This document shows, one piece after another, positions 9,417 through 19,622 of a DNA stretch of 64,000 bases. The translations under genes and the position numbers were made by a program. How positions within the stretch are numbered: the first letter of the stretch is position 1; each line of letters starts with the position of its first letter. Under the pieces are notes generated by a model. That model ran no database searches. It worked only from the letters and a program-made list of their open reading frames with translations, and had not been told where the DNA came from. Source of the DNA: Pseudonocardia sp. CNS-004. GTDB lineage: Bacteria; Actinomycetota; Actinomycetes; Mycobacteriales; Pseudonocardiaceae. Where the stretch lies: positions 81,725 through 145,724 of the forward strand of contig MKJV01000066.1 in the NCBI GenBank assembly GCA_001942185.1. Reading direction: 5' to 3'.

Positions 9417-9851
9417 TTGGACGCCCTCACCGCGGCCGGCTGCGACGCGTGGATCGGCGGCGGATGGGGGGTCGACGCGCTGGGCGGGCGCCGGACCCCA
9501 CCGCATCGCGACCTGGACCTCGCCATCGCCGCCGAGCACGAACCCGCGGCGCTGCAGGCCCTCGGCCGGCTGGGGTACGTGGTCGAGACCGACTGGCGAC
9601 CGGTTCGCGTCGAGGTGGTCGCCGGGGGTCGAGGCCGGGTGGACCTCCACCGGGTGACGTTCGACGAGGCAGGCGACGGCCGCCAGGCCGGCCCCCTCTG
9701 GCCAAAGGGTTGCTTCACCACGGGGACCATCGTCGGTCGCCCGGTCGGCTGCATCTCCGTGGAGCAGCAACTGCTGTTCCACAGCGGGTACGAACCCCGC
9801 GACGTCGACCGCGCCGACCTGGCCTTGCTGCGCAGCTTGACCATGCCGTAA
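9417..9851 (+). CDS. nucleotidyltransferase, aminoglycoside adenylyltransferase-like
   Basis: A 145-residue protein with the minimal nucleotidyltransferase signature: WIGGGWGVDALGG then HRDLDLAI (metal-binding Asp-x-Asp), as in ANT(2'')/LinA enzymes that adenylylate aminoglycosides or lincosamides, and RVDLHRVTFD as the third acidic region. The start is uncertain: TTG 9417 has GAGG 11 nt upstream and no better start lies in frame. Length is near that of short family members. It stands alone among gene remnants. Actual resistance activity is not shown by the sequence. Confidence 0.72.
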   Translation: MDALTAAGCDAWIGGGWGVDALGGRRTPPHRDLDLAIAAEHEPAALQALGRLGYVVETDWRPVRVEVVAGGRGRVDLHRVTFDEAGDGRQAGPLWPKGCFTTGTIVGRPVGCISVEQQLLFHSGYEPRDVDRADLALLRSLTMP

Positions 9852-9865
9852 CGGCATGTTCTTGA

Positions 9866-9955
9866 CTGCATGTCGTCAGTTCCGGCTCGTGGCTGGAGCC
9901 GGCCACGTCGGCCGACACGCTGGACCTCCTGATCGACATGCTGCTCGTGCGCTGA
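9866..9955 (+). pseudogene. short 3' gene remnant, possibly TetR-like
   Basis: An open stretch without a start codon ending SGSWLEPATSADTLDLLIDM...LVR and a TGA at 9953. The helix-rich hydrophobic ending resembles the tail of a TetR-type protein. It fits the picture of decayed genes in 8.7-10 kb. Weak evidence. Confidence 0.2.
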
Positions 9956-10262
9956 ATCCGACGGTTGTCGGGCGGGTCTCCGCGGCCCATCCTCGACCTG
10001 TGCAGCAGCTGCTCTGCCCGCAGATCGTCGGCCGGAGCGCCGAGCTGGGCGCGGTGCGCGAGGCGGTCGAGGCCGCGGCGACGGGCGCGGGCCGGGGCAC
10101 GGTGCTGCTCGGCGACGCCGGCACCGGCAAGTCCCGCCTGCTCGGCGAGGCCCGCGCCTGGCCCGCGGCCGCGATCTGGTCGTGCTGCAGGGCCGCGTGC
10201 TGGAGCGGGCCGCATCGTCCCCGTTCGGGCCGTTCGCCGAGGTCGTCGCCACGGCGTTCCGG

Positions 10263-10358
10263 TCCGGGTTGCCGCCGACCCGCCGCTGCGCCCGGTGCGA
10301 GCGGCGCTCGTCCGGGTTGCCGCCGACCCGCCGCTGCGCCCGGTGCGAGCGGCGCTCG
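10263..10358 (+). repeat. 48-bp perfect tandem duplication inside the LuxR gene
   Basis: Units 10263-10310 and 10311-10358 are identical. The length is a multiple of three, so the protein gains a second VAADPPLRPVRAAL. Confidence 0.95.
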
Positions 10359-12346
10359 GGCGGCTGGCGGGCGAGCAGGTGCCGGGTGGAGCAGGCCCGT
10401 CCACGGCGGGTACGGCCGAGGCGTTGCTGCGGCTGCTGTCCGCGGCCGCCCGCCCCCGCGGCGCCTGCTCCTGGTGGAGGACCTGCACTGGGCGGACGCC
10501 GACACCGTCGTCGTGCTCGACTACCTGGTCACGAACGCCGCCGACCACGGCGCGGGCTGCATCGTGACGCTGCGCCCGGAGCCTCCCGGGGACTCCGCCC
10601 GGTTCGTCCGCAGGTGGACCGACGGCCGCGCCGCCCGGCTCGTCGAGCTCACCCCGCTGCGAGATGCGGACGTCGACCGGATGGTGCGGCTGTGCCTCGG
10701 GACGGACGCGGTGCCGGCCGGGCTGTCGGAGTTCATCCGGGACCGGGCGGACGGCGTGCCCTTCTTCGTCGAGGAGCTGCTCGCCGGGCTGCTCCGATGC
10801 GGGGCGTTGCTGCCGGTCGACGGCGGCTGGCGCGTCGTCGAGCGGCGGCTGCACGCCACGGTGCCGGCCACGGTCGCGGAGTCGGTCACCGCGCGGTTCG
10901 CCACGCTGGACCCGCGCACCCAGCGTGTGCTGCACGTGGCGGCGCTGCTCGGCCGCCACGTCGACTGGGCCCTCCTGCCGAGCGCGACCGGGCTCGAGCC
11001 GGAGGCGGTGCTGGCGTCACTGCGCGAGGCGACCTACGCGCAGTTCCTCGCCACCGACCCCGGCGACGGCGGGATCCGGTTCCGGCACGCGCTGACCCGC
11101 GACCACATCGCCACGCTGCTCCTCGGGCCGGAACGCGCGGCGCTCGCCCGGCGGGCGCTGGACGCCGTCGCGGACGCGCACCCGGGCATGCCCGCGCCTG
11201 GTGCGGCCGGGCCGCCGAGCTGGCCGAGCTCGCCGGCGACCGCGAGGAAGCCGCGCGGCTGCTCGGCGAGCAAGGTCGCCGGGACCGGGACGACGGCGCG
11301 CTCGCGACCGCCGCAGCCCGCCTCAAGCACGCCCTCGACCTGCTGCCCCCGGCCGGGGCACACCCACTGCAGGTGCGGGAGGAGCTGGCCGCCGTCCGCG
11401 CGCTCGCAGGCGACGTCGACGCCGCGCTCGAGATCGGCGAGCAGGCGCTCGTCGAGCGGCGGGCCCGCGGCGACTCCCCGGCGCGCCTGGAGCTCGCGCT
11501 CGCCCGGGCGCTCCTCGTCGCCGGCCGGTGCGAGGAGGCACGGGCTCTGGTCGGCGGCGACGATCCCGCCGCGACCGTCCTGCGGGCGCAGATCGACATG
11601 GGCGCCGGCCACGCGGAACGGGCCCGGGCCGGTGCCCGCGCCGTCGTCGACGCGCCCGGTGTTCCGCCGGCGCTTCGCTGCGAGGCGTGGGAGGTGCTCG
11701 GGCAGGCCGCGCGGCTGCACGACGTCGACGGAGCCGAGCGCGCCTTCGCCGCGGCACTCGACCTGGCACAACGGCACAGCCTCGCCGTGTGGCGGGCGCG
11801 CGCCTGCACGAGCTGGGCACCATCGACCTGCTGGACACGATGCGCACCGACCGCCTGGAGCGGGCCCGCCGGGCAGCCGTCGAGACCGGATCGCCCGCCA
11901 CCCTCGCCGTCGTCGACTTCCACCTCGCCGAAGCACTCGTCGCCCGCGGACGAACCGTGGACGGCCGACGGGCCGCGCTGCAGGCAGCCGCGGTAGCGCG
12001 CCGGATCGGTTCCTCGGTGCTCGCCCCCGCCTTGCTGACCGTGGCCCGCTCGTACGCCCACGAGCTGGACGTCGACGCGATGGAGGACGCCCTCGCCCGC
12101 GCCGGGCCGCCGCCCCGCACGACCGGGCCGTCGAGGCAGGCGAGTGGGGAAGGGTCCGGGCGATGCTCGCCCTGCACCGGGCCGAGCCCGCGGCCGCGCG
12201 CGACGCGCTGGACCGCGCCGCCGACCTGCTGCGCGCCTGCCGGGACACCACTTCCCGCACTGGGGGCTGTGGGCGCTGCTGCGCGCCGTGTCCGACGGGG
12301 ACGCCGCGGCGGCGCAGAGGCCGCCGCCGCCCCGGGCTTGCGACAC

Positions 12347-12446
12347 CCGGTTCCAACCGTTCCCTGCTGCGGATAGCGGACGCCGTGTTGCTCGGGCCGG
12401 TTCCAACCGTTCCCTGCTGCGGATAGCGGACGCCGTGTTGCTCGGG
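12347..12446 (+). repeat. 50-bp perfect tandem duplication inside the LuxR gene
   Basis: Units 12347-12396 and 12397-12446 are identical, and CCGG follows again at 12447-12450. Each unit encodes SNRSLLRIADAVLLG in its own frame. Because 50 is not a multiple of three, the duplication shifts the reading frame. Confidence 0.95.
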
Positions 12447-13019
12447 CCGGACGCCCGGCCGCCGCCGAGTCGGCCTTCGCCGCCGGAATCGCCGACCTCG
12501 GTGGCTACGTCGAGGGCGAGTGGCTCGTGCACCTGACCGGCTGGCTGGTCGCCCGGCGGCGCACCGCGACGGCTGGGGCGACCCGCTCGGCCGGCTGCAG
12601 GCGGCGGTGCGCTGGTTCGCCGACCACGACCGGCCGGTGCTGGCCACGGCCTGCCGCCGACTCCTCCGCGACGCCGGGGGCCAGGTGCCCAGGCGCGGCC
12701 GCGGGCTGTCGGTCGTGCCCGAAGAGCTGCTGGCCCGCGGGGTGAGCAGCCGCGAGGTCGACGTGCTCCGGCTGATCGGCAGGCGCCTGAGCAACCGCGA
12801 CATCGCGGAGGCCCTGGTGCTGTCCCCGCGCACCGTCGAGAAGCACGTCGCCGGCCTGCTGCGCAAGACCGCCTCGCCGGACCGGGCGGCACTGGCCGCC
12901 GTTGCCGCCGAGCTCCTCCCGGAGGGCACAGCAGGCCAGGCCTAACCGGGTGCTCGGCCGTGCTATCTGGGGGCCGTGCACCGCTTCGCCGACCGGTCCG
13001 CAGGCCGACGCTGGCTCCC

Positions 13020-13856
13020 ATGCAACCCGAGCTGGGCGAGCCGTTCGCCGCCCTTCCCGACACCCACGTGATCCCGACGTTCTGGCCGGTGCCGAACACC
13101 GGCGTGATCGGGATGAACGCCTTCCTCATCCGCGCGGCCGAACCCGTGCTCGTCGACACCGGCACCGGATTCCTCGGCGACCGGTTCCTCAGCGCGCTGA
13201 CCTCGCTCATCCGCCCGGAGGACCTGCGGTGGATCTGGCTGACCCACGAGGACCTCGACCACTCCGGCAGCCTGCGGCGGCTGCTCGAGATCGCACCGCA
13301 GGCCCAGGTGCTGACCACCTTCATGACCGTCGGACGCCTGATGCCCGAGCAGCCGTTCCCCCTCGACCGGGTCCGGCTGGTCAACCCGGGCGACACCGTC
13401 AACGTCGGCGACCGAAACCTGCGCGCGATCCGTCCGCCGCTGTTCGACAGCCCCGCGACCGTCGGGTTCCTCGACGACCGCACCGGCGCGCTGTTCAGCT
13501 CGGACTGCTTCGGCGCACCCCTGCCCTCGGCGGAGCTGGCCGCCGCCCACCGGGCCGACGACGTGCCCCCGGACGTGCTGGCACCCCACCAGGTCGCGTG
13601 GGCAACGGTGGACAGCGCCTGGGTGACGACGGCCGACGAGGCCGCGCTCGGGCACGCCCTGGACCAGGCCCGCCGCCTGCAGCCGACGGCCGTCCTCAGC
13701 TCGCACCTGCCACCGATCCACCACTGCCTGGACCGCGTGGTCGACACCCTGCGCTCCACGCCGTCCGCCGATCCCGTACCCGGCATGACGCAGACCGAGC
13801 TCGAAGCCCTGCTCGCCGGGTTCGAACCGACACCGAAGGAGTCCGTCGATGCCTGA
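13020..13856 (+). CDS. MBL-fold metallo-hydrolase
   Basis: A 278-residue metallo-beta-lactamase-fold protein resembling the hydrolase/oxygen-binding branch. It has VDTGTGF before the metal motif, THEDLDHSG (HxxxDH form in which the middle aspartate is replaced by Leu-Asp spacing), SSDCFG for the bridging aspartate, and SSHLPPIHH for a late histidine. ATG 13020 (MQPELGEP) is chosen because family similarity starts there. The upstream GTG at 12960 adds a low-complexity Arg/Pro stretch. Its last codons overlap the start of the DUF3237 gene by 8 nt, indicating coupled translation. Substrate unknown. Confidence 0.85.
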   Translation: MQPELGEPFAALPDTHVIPTFWPVPNTGVIGMNAFLIRAAEPVLVDTGTGFLGDRFLSALTSLIRPEDLRWIWLTHEDLDHSGSLRRLLEIAPQAQVLTTFMTVGRLMPEQPFPLDRVRLVNPGDTVNVGDRNLRAIRPPLFDSPATVGFLDDRTGALFSSDCFGAPLPSAELAAAHRADDVPPDVLAPHQVAWATVDSAWVTTADEAALGHALDQARRLQPTAVLSSHLPPIHHCLDRVVDTLRSTPSADPVPGMTQTELEALLAGFEPTPKESVDA

Positions 13857-14364
13857 ACACAACCACGATGCCCGCCTGTTCCGGATGGAAGGCACGCTCA
13901 CCGAGCTCGTCACCGTGGGGCTGCTGCCCGAGGGCTTGCGGATGCACAACAGCTTCGAGGGAACGATCGTGGCAGGCGAGCCCGCGGGCGCGCTGGTCCG
14001 CGGCGTCGACGCCTTCGTGATCCGCCCCGACGGCATCGGGGTGGTCGATGCCCGGGAGGTGGTGACGTCGAGCGCCGGCACGCTGTACGCCGACGTCCTC
14101 GGCCACGCCCACCCGCCGAACGGGATGCCGATGCCCCCGCTCGAGGTGTTCCTCGATCCCGCCTTCAGCTGGCCCGACGTGCGCTTTCGGATCGAGTGCG
14201 CGGCCATCTACCGCACGAGCTCGCCGGGCCTCGGCGAGCTCGGCCGCACTGTGGTCGTGCACCACGGGTGGGTCAACATGGCCACCCGCGAGCTCGTCAT
14301 CGAGGGCTACCGGGCCTCGGCGCTCATCTCGGCGCCCACCCCAGCGCGGGCCGGGGTGGGCTGA
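13849..14364 (+). CDS. DUF3237 domain-containing protein
   Basis: A 171-residue protein matching the DUF3237 pattern: an N-terminal strand with a conserved acidic residue (RMEGTLTELVTVG), a central GTLYADVLG block, and RFRIECAAIYRTSS with ELVIEGY at the end. No enzymatic activity is established for the family, a small beta-barrel. It begins inside the last codons of the metallo-hydrolase and is cotranscribed with it, so a common pathway is likely. Confidence 0.8.
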   Translation: MPEHNHDARLFRMEGTLTELVTVGLLPEGLRMHNSFEGTIVAGEPAGALVRGVDAFVIRPDGIGVVDAREVVTSSAGTLYADVLGHAHPPNGMPMPPLEVFLDPAFSWPDVRFRIECAAIYRTSSPGLGELGRTVVVHHGWVNMATRELVIEGYRASALISAPTPARAGVG

Positions 14365-14372
14365 GCCGATCC

Positions 14373-15173
14373 TCACGTGGTCCCGACGAAGCGGGCGAGG
14401 TCCGCCGCCACGCGGTCGGGCCGTTCCCAGTTCGGGCAGTGCCCGGTGTCCGGGTACAGCTCGAGCCGGGCCCCGGGGATCGCGGCCGCGGCCGCCGTCT
14501 GCTCCTCGACCGAGAAGAGCGCGTCCCGCTCGCCGCCGATGACCAGCGTCGGCGCGGTGATGTCGGACAGCCGGTCCGCGTCGTCGTAGTCGACGATCCC
14601 GTCGAGCACCGCGCGCCAGACTCGGGCGGGGGCCTTGCGGCTCTCGGCCACGAGCCCGGCGAGGAACGGCTCCGGGAGGGGCAGGTGCACGGTCTCGGCG
14701 GCGAACTCCCGGATGAAGTCGTCGGGGACGGGGTCGGGCAGGTCGCGGATCTGCTCGACCACCTCCCGGAGGATCTCGTTGTCGCTGTGCAGCGCCGTGC
14801 CGATGAGCACCAGCCTGCGCACCCGCGCGGGAGCCCGCTGCGCGACGCGGCGGGCGACGAAGCTACCCATCGAGTGCCCGACGACGGTCGCCGCGGGGAC
14901 GCCGAGCGCGTCGAGGAACGCGACGGCGTCGGCAGCGAGATCGTCGATCGTGTAACCGTCGGCGGGCCGGTCGGACTCGCCCCAACCGCGCTGGTCGACC
15001 GCGAGGCTGCGGCAGCGCCCGGCGGGCAGCGCGGCCACCAGCGGGTCGTGGGCGTAGCCGGAGTCGGGCCAGCCGTGCAGCAGCAGCAGCGGCTCCGGGC
15101 CGCCGCCCCGATCCCGGTAGTGGATCTCGATCCCGGTGCCCAGCCGTACGCGGCTCGTGGTCGCGGTGGTCAT
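14373..15173 (-). CDS. alpha/beta-fold hydrolase
   Basis: A 266-residue epoxide-hydrolase/esterase-like protein. It has the oxyanion block HGWPDSG near residue 33, nucleophile elbow GHSMGS near 98, acid in GGERDALF, and histidine in DTGHCPNWE near the end. The serine nucleophile argues for ester or C-C hydrolysis rather than dehalogenation. It starts 10 nt after the stop of the methyltransferase gene and shares its transcript. Confidence 0.88.
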   Translation of the reverse strand: MTTATTSRVRLGTGIEIHYRDRGGGPEPLLLLHGWPDSGYAHDPLVAALPAGRCRSLAVDQRGWGESDRPADGYTIDDLAADAVAFLDALGVPAATVVGHSMGSFVARRVAQRAPARVRRLVLIGTALHSDNEILREVVEQIRDLPDPVPDDFIREFAAETVHLPLPEPFLAGLVAESRKAPARVWRAVLDGIVDYDDADRLSDITAPTLVIGGERDALFSVEEQTAAAAAIPGARLELYPDTGHCPNWERPDRVAADLARFVGTT

Positions 15174-15183
15174 GCCGGTCCCC

Positions 15184-16290
15184 TCACTTGTCGAGGCGGT
15201 AGAACCGCCAGAAGTCGTTGTCGATCGGGAGCGTCCGGACGCCCGGGAAACCGGCGTCCCGCGCCCAGCCGTGCACGGTCTGCTCGCGCAGGACGGTGCC
15301 GTTCGCGACGTCGTGCCCGGGCTCGGCGAGGGTCGCCGGCAGGCAGTGCAGCACGCTCCAGCCGTACATGAACCGCTCGACGTCGTCGCCGGGCGCGGTG
15401 AACGCGTCCGCGACCCGCTCGTCGCCGATCAGCACCGCACCGCCGGGGGCGAGCGCGGCGTGCACCCGCCGCAGCACGTCGACGGGCCGGCCCATGTCGT
15501 GCAGCGCCTCGAACACGCAGGCCAGGGCCACCGGTTCGGCCACGGCCAGTTCGGCGGCATCGCCCACCTCGAAGGTCACCCGGTCGGCGAGGCCGGCGGC
15601 CTCGGCGTGGCGGCGCGCCTCCGCGACCGAGGCCTCGTCGAGGTCGACGCCGTGCACCCGGACGCCGGGGAACGCGCGTGCCAGCGCGATCCCCGACCAG
15701 CCGGTGCCGCAGCCGAGGTCGAGCACGCGCGCCCCGCCCGCGTCCAGCTGCGCCGCCACGTCGGGCAGCGCGCGCACCCAGCTCACCAGCTCGCCGGTGA
15801 ACATCGGCCGGTTGAACGAGCCGATCCCGTGCCGGATCTCGGCCCCGAACGCGGCATAGGGCACCCCCGTGCCCTGCCGGTACGCCTCGGTCACCGCGGG
15901 CACCGTGAGGGCCAGGCCGGTCAGCGACGGGGCGACCCCCATCAGGTGCGCCGGGTGCTCCTCCGCGACGAGTACGTCGGCGTGCGCCGCCGGCAACGTG
16001 TAGCGGCGGCCCTCGGATCCCCCGGCAACATCGACGATCCCGGCCACCGCCTGCTGCTCGAGCCATTCGGTGGCGTACCGCCGCGAGATGCCGGTCCTCC
16101 CGGCCAGCTCGGTGTCGGTGGCCGCACCGCCCTCGTGCAGCGCGCGGTACAGGCCCAGCCGACGTCCGAGGTCGATGCTGAGCAGCTCCATCCCGCCGAG
16201 GAACGCGCCGAACAGGCGTTCCACGAACTGGTCGCGGCGCAGATCGTCGTCCTCCTGCGTACCCGGGGGCACCGGTGCCGTCGTCGTCAT
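15184..16290 (-). CDS. SAM-dependent methyltransferase with N-terminal winged helix
   Basis: A 368-residue class I methyltransferase. Residues 20-85 form a winged-helix domain (TDTELAGRTGISRRYATEWLE, Rv2258c type). SAM-binding motif I is LDLGCGTGWSG near 180, followed by VHGVDLDE (motif II) and DVLRRVHAALAPGGAVLIGD. ATG 16290 has GGAGG upstream. First gene of an operon with the hydrolase, divergent from the SARP-type regulator with an 11-bp-periodic heptamer array between them. A methylated small molecule is the likely product, identity unknown. Confidence 0.88.
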   Translation of the reverse strand: MTTTAPVPPGTQEDDDLRRDQFVERLFGAFLGGMELLSIDLGRRLGLYRALHEGGAATDTELAGRTGISRRYATEWLEQQAVAGIVDVAGGSEGRRYTLPAAHADVLVAEEHPAHLMGVAPSLTGLALTVPAVTEAYRQGTGVPYAAFGAEIRHGIGSFNRPMFTGELVSWVRALPDVAAQLDAGGARVLDLGCGTGWSGIALARAFPGVRVHGVDLDEASVAEARRHAEAAGLADRVTFEVGDAAELAVAEPVALACVFEALHDMGRPVDVLRRVHAALAPGGAVLIGDERVADAFTAPGDDVERFMYGWSVLHCLPATLAEPGHDVANGTVLREQTVHGWARDAGFPGVRTLPIDNDFWRFYRLDK

Positions 16291-16355
16291 GTCCGAATTC
16301 CCTCCTCCCGTCGGGCGCGGCCTGCGCCCTCGCCGGCACACCGTGCGACACCGTC

Positions 16356-16395
16356 CTGTCAGGCGGCTGCCGGCCCGCTGTCAGCTGCCTCGCGG
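16356..16395. promoter_or_regulatory. 11-bp-periodic heptamer array, candidate SARP binding site
   Basis: Four heptamers, CTGTCAG (16356), CTGCCGG (16367), CTGTCAG (16378) and CTCGCGG (16389), are each separated by 4 nt, giving an exact 11-bp period in the 129-bp gap between the methyltransferase and the SARP-type regulator. Tandem heptamers with 4-nt spacers are the established layout of SARP operators. Confidence 0.6.
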
Positions 16396-16419
16396 GCGGT
16401 ACAGCTGTTACGGTGCGTC

Positions 16420-19400
16420 GTGGTCCAGGCCGGACCCGAGGGCGCCGCCGTCCGGTTCCGCGTTCTCGGTGCCGTCGAGCAGGCCGACGGCCGGGGCGAG
16501 GTCGTCCCGGTGCGCTCGCCGGCCCTGCGCCGTCTGCTCGCCGTGCTGCTCGTGCACCGCGGTGCGGTCGTCCCCGCCGACCGGATCGCCGAGGTGCTGT
16601 GGGGCGACCGGCTCCCGGCCCACCCGGCCGCGGCGCTGCACAGCCTGGTCTCGCGGCTGCGGCGCACGCTGACCGCGGGAGAGCTGCTGACCCGCCCGCC
16701 CGGCTACCTGCTGGTCGTGCCCGACGCCGCATTCGACGCGGACCGCTTCACCGAGCTGGCCGGCCGGGCGCGGGACGCGGGTGCGGCCGAGGCGGCCGAG
16801 CTGCTGGACCGGGCCCTCGCCCTCTGGCACGGACGTGCCTACGCCGAGTTCGCCGACGACGACTTCGCGCGGGCGGAGGCGGTCCGGCTCGAGGAGCTGC
16901 GGGTCGCCGCGGCCGAGGACCGGGTGGACGCCGACCTCGCGCTCGGTCGGGTCGCCGAGGCGGCCGCCCGCGCGGAGCAGCTCGTCGCCGAGCACCCGTT
17001 GCGGGACCGTCCGCACGCCCAGCTGATGCTCGCCCGGTACCGGGCGGGGCGCCAACCCGACGCGCTGGAGATCTACCGCCGCCACCGGGAACGCCTGGCG
17101 GACGAGCTGGGGGTGGCGCCGTCCCCGGCCGTGCAGCATCTGCACGGGCAGATCCTTCGTCAGGACCCGGAGCTGGAACCGACCCCGCAGGCCGGTCCGG
17201 ACGCGCCGGTCACGGGCAACCTGCCGGCCCACCGCACCGTCCTGGTCGGGCGCGAGCGTGATGCCGAGGACCTCATGGCCACCGTGGGCCACGCCCGGGT
17301 CGTGACCGTCGTCGGGGTCGGCGGGGTCGGGAAGACGGTGTTGGCGCTGCACACGGCGAGCGCCACGGCCGCCGGGTTCGCCGACGGCGCGTGGCTCGTC
17401 GAGCTCGCGGCGGTCCGCGACCCGGCCGCGGTCGTCGACGCGATCAGCACCACGCTGGCCGTCCGCCAGCGGGCGGGGCTCGACGGGACCGGCCGGCTGG
17501 TGGAGTTCCTGCGCCCCAAGCGGCTGCTGCTGGTGCTCGACAACTGCGAACACCTCGTCGAGGCCGCGGCCGAGGCGGTCGAGGCGATCAGCGGCGGCTG
17601 CCCGGGCGTGACCGTGCTGACGACGAGCCGCGAGCCCCTCGGCGTCACCGGGGAGCACCTGCGCCCGCTCGCTCCCCTCGCGGTCCCGCCACCCGCGACG
17701 ACCGACCCGGACGCCGTCGCCCGGGTGCCGGCGGTGCACCTGCTGCTCGACCGGGCCACCGCCGCAGCCCCCGGCTTCGCGCTCGACCGGACGAACGCCG
17801 CGGCCGTCGTCGAGATCTGCCGTCGCCTGGACGGGCTGCCGCTCGCGATCGAGCTGGCCGCCCCCAAGCTGCGGATGATGGGCCCGGCCGAGGTGGCCGC
17901 CCGCCTCGACGCGCGGTTCCCGCTGCTGCGCAGCGGGCGCGGATCGCGGACGCCGGCAGCGCACCCTGTACGGCGTCGTCGACTGGTCCTACCGCCTCCT
18001 CGACCCGCAGCTGCGCCGGGTGTTCGAGTGGCTCGCCGTCTTCGCCGGACCGTTCCCGCTCGCCGCGGCCGAACGCGTGTGCGCGGCGCAGGCGACGGAC
18101 CCGGCCGAGGTGGCGGAGATCGTGCTCGGCCTCGTCGACCGGTCGCTCGTGGTCGCCCAGCTCGGGACCGACGGCACGCGGTACACGCTGCTGGAGACGA
18201 TCCGGGCCTTCGCCCGGGACCGGCTCGCCGAGCGCGGGGAGACGGACGCGGCCGTGCGGGCGCACGCCGGATGGGCCGTGGAGCTCGCCGAGGCCGCGGA
18301 GCCCGCGCTGCAGGGGCCGGACGAGGCGCGCTGGGTGCACGTCCTCTCCGCGGCCACCGACGACCTGCGTGCCGCCCACGCGTGGGCGCTCGAGCACGAC
18401 CTGGGCCTCGCGGTCCGGCTCGTCGCGGCGCTGTGCTGGTACGCCGAGTTCCACGTGGCGGAGGAGATGCTGGCGTGGGCCCGGAGCACGGTCGGCGCGG
18501 CCGAGCGGGGCGGCGGCAGGCACCCCCGGCTGCCGGTGGCCTACGCGATGGCCGCCATCGGCCACCGGTTCCGCGGCGACCTGGACACCACGCGAACCCT
18601 CGCCGCCCGCGGTGCCGCCCTCGCCGCCGGCCCGGCCGACCCGGCCGGCTGGTTCCCCCGCAACATCCTCCTCGACGTCGAGTTCTTCGGGGGCCGGCTG
18701 GCCGAGGCGGAGGCGCTCCTCGTGGACCTGGAGCGCGACACCAGAGCCGCAGGCGCCCGCTTCCCCCTCGCGATCTCGCTGTGGATGCGCGCACTCACCG
18801 CCTGCTACAGCGGTGACCGCGCGGCCGCCCTCCGCTACGCGGAGCAGGCCCGGGGTGAGGCGACCGCCCTCGGCAACCCCTCCATGGCCGCGTGGGTGGC
18901 CTACACCGAGGCCGAGATCCGGCTCGACACCGACCCCGGCCGCGCGATGCGCCTGCTCGACGAGGCCATCGACCTCGGCCGCTCCGTCGACAACCGCTAC
19001 CTCGTCGGCGTCGCGCTCGTCTCCGCGGCGAGCGTGCACGGCCGCCACGGCGACCCGCAGCACGCGTTGCGCAGGTTCCGCGCGGTCCTCGCGTTCTGGC
19101 ACGAGGCGGGCGGGTGGAACCACCTGTGGACCGCGATGCGGTCCGTCGTCGAGCTACTCAGCCGCATCGGTGCCGACGAGGACGCCGCCGTGCTCTACGG
19201 CGCGGTCTCCGCGAGCCGCACCGCCACCCGCGTCTACGGCGCCGACGCCGCCCGCCTGGCGGCCGTGCTCGACGCGCTCACCCGTCGCCTCGGGCCCGAG
19301 CGGCTCGACGAGGCCGTCAGGCGCGGGGAGGAGATGGGCGATGATGACGCCGTCGCCGCCGCGTACGCAGCGATCGACGCAGTCGCGCCGCTCCGATACC

Positions 19401-19420
19401 GCTACCTGAAGTCCCCATGA
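16420..19420 (+). CDS. AfsR/SARP-type regulator: BTAD + NB-ARC ATPase, frameshifted
   Basis: A regulator of about 1000 residues. Order: winged-helix DNA-binding domain (VRFRVLGAVE...LLAVLLVHRGAVV), BTAD domain to about 245 (LMLARYRAGRQPDALEIYRRH), NB-ARC ATPase with P-loop GVGGVGKT near 300, Walker B LLLVLDNCEHL and TTSREPLG, then a long TPR-like C terminus. The segment from VVDWSYRLLDPQLRRVFEWL onward is in another frame, so an indel lies near 17950. GTG 16420 is the only plausible start. Likely activates the divergent methyltransferase/hydrolase operon through the heptamer array; this target is an inference. Confidence 0.88.
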
Positions 19421-19622
19421 TCGATGCGAGCGGTCCGCCATGGATCCCGCGACGACAGCAGGGTACGGCTCGGACCGATCACCGCGCAGTCGATCACGCG
19501 AGCCGTGCGTCAGCGCAGTGATGGCAGCAGTCAGGTGCTGCCCGCCCCCGCAGAGCGCCGCCCCAGGTGGAGCGAACGGCGACCCGGCGAAGGTTCGTGG
19601 ACACCCCACTGGAGGACGGCGG

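Larger units (their letters stand above)
10000..12945 (+). pseudogene. LuxR family (LAL-type) ATP-binding regulator, broken by many frame changes
   Basis: Large regulator with an N-terminal AAA/NACHT-like ATPase (VGRSAEL, P-loop GDAGTGKS, Walker B LLLVEDLHWAD), a TPR-like middle and a C-terminal LuxR HTH (SSREVDVLRLIG...NRDIAEALVLSPRTVEKHV). GTG 10000 gives the usual start (LLCPQIVGR). The homologous reading changes frame about nine times: near 10160, 10262, 10455, 11200, 11805, 12115, 12245, at the duplication 12347-12446, and near 12560. It also carries two tandem duplications of 48 and 50 bp. The HTH part is intact from about 12570. Even allowing for sequencing indels this density is exceptional, so the gene may be truly decayed. 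Confidence 0.75.

Noticed and set aside
13815..13835. tRNA T-arm-like GGTTCGAACC
   Set aside because: It lies inside the metallo-hydrolase coding sequence (GFEPTP) and no cloverleaf surrounds it.
15136..16419. Long plus-strand open frame opposite the methyltransferase
   Set aside because: It is the antisense shadow of a well-supported methyltransferase; the real regulator start is GTG 16420.
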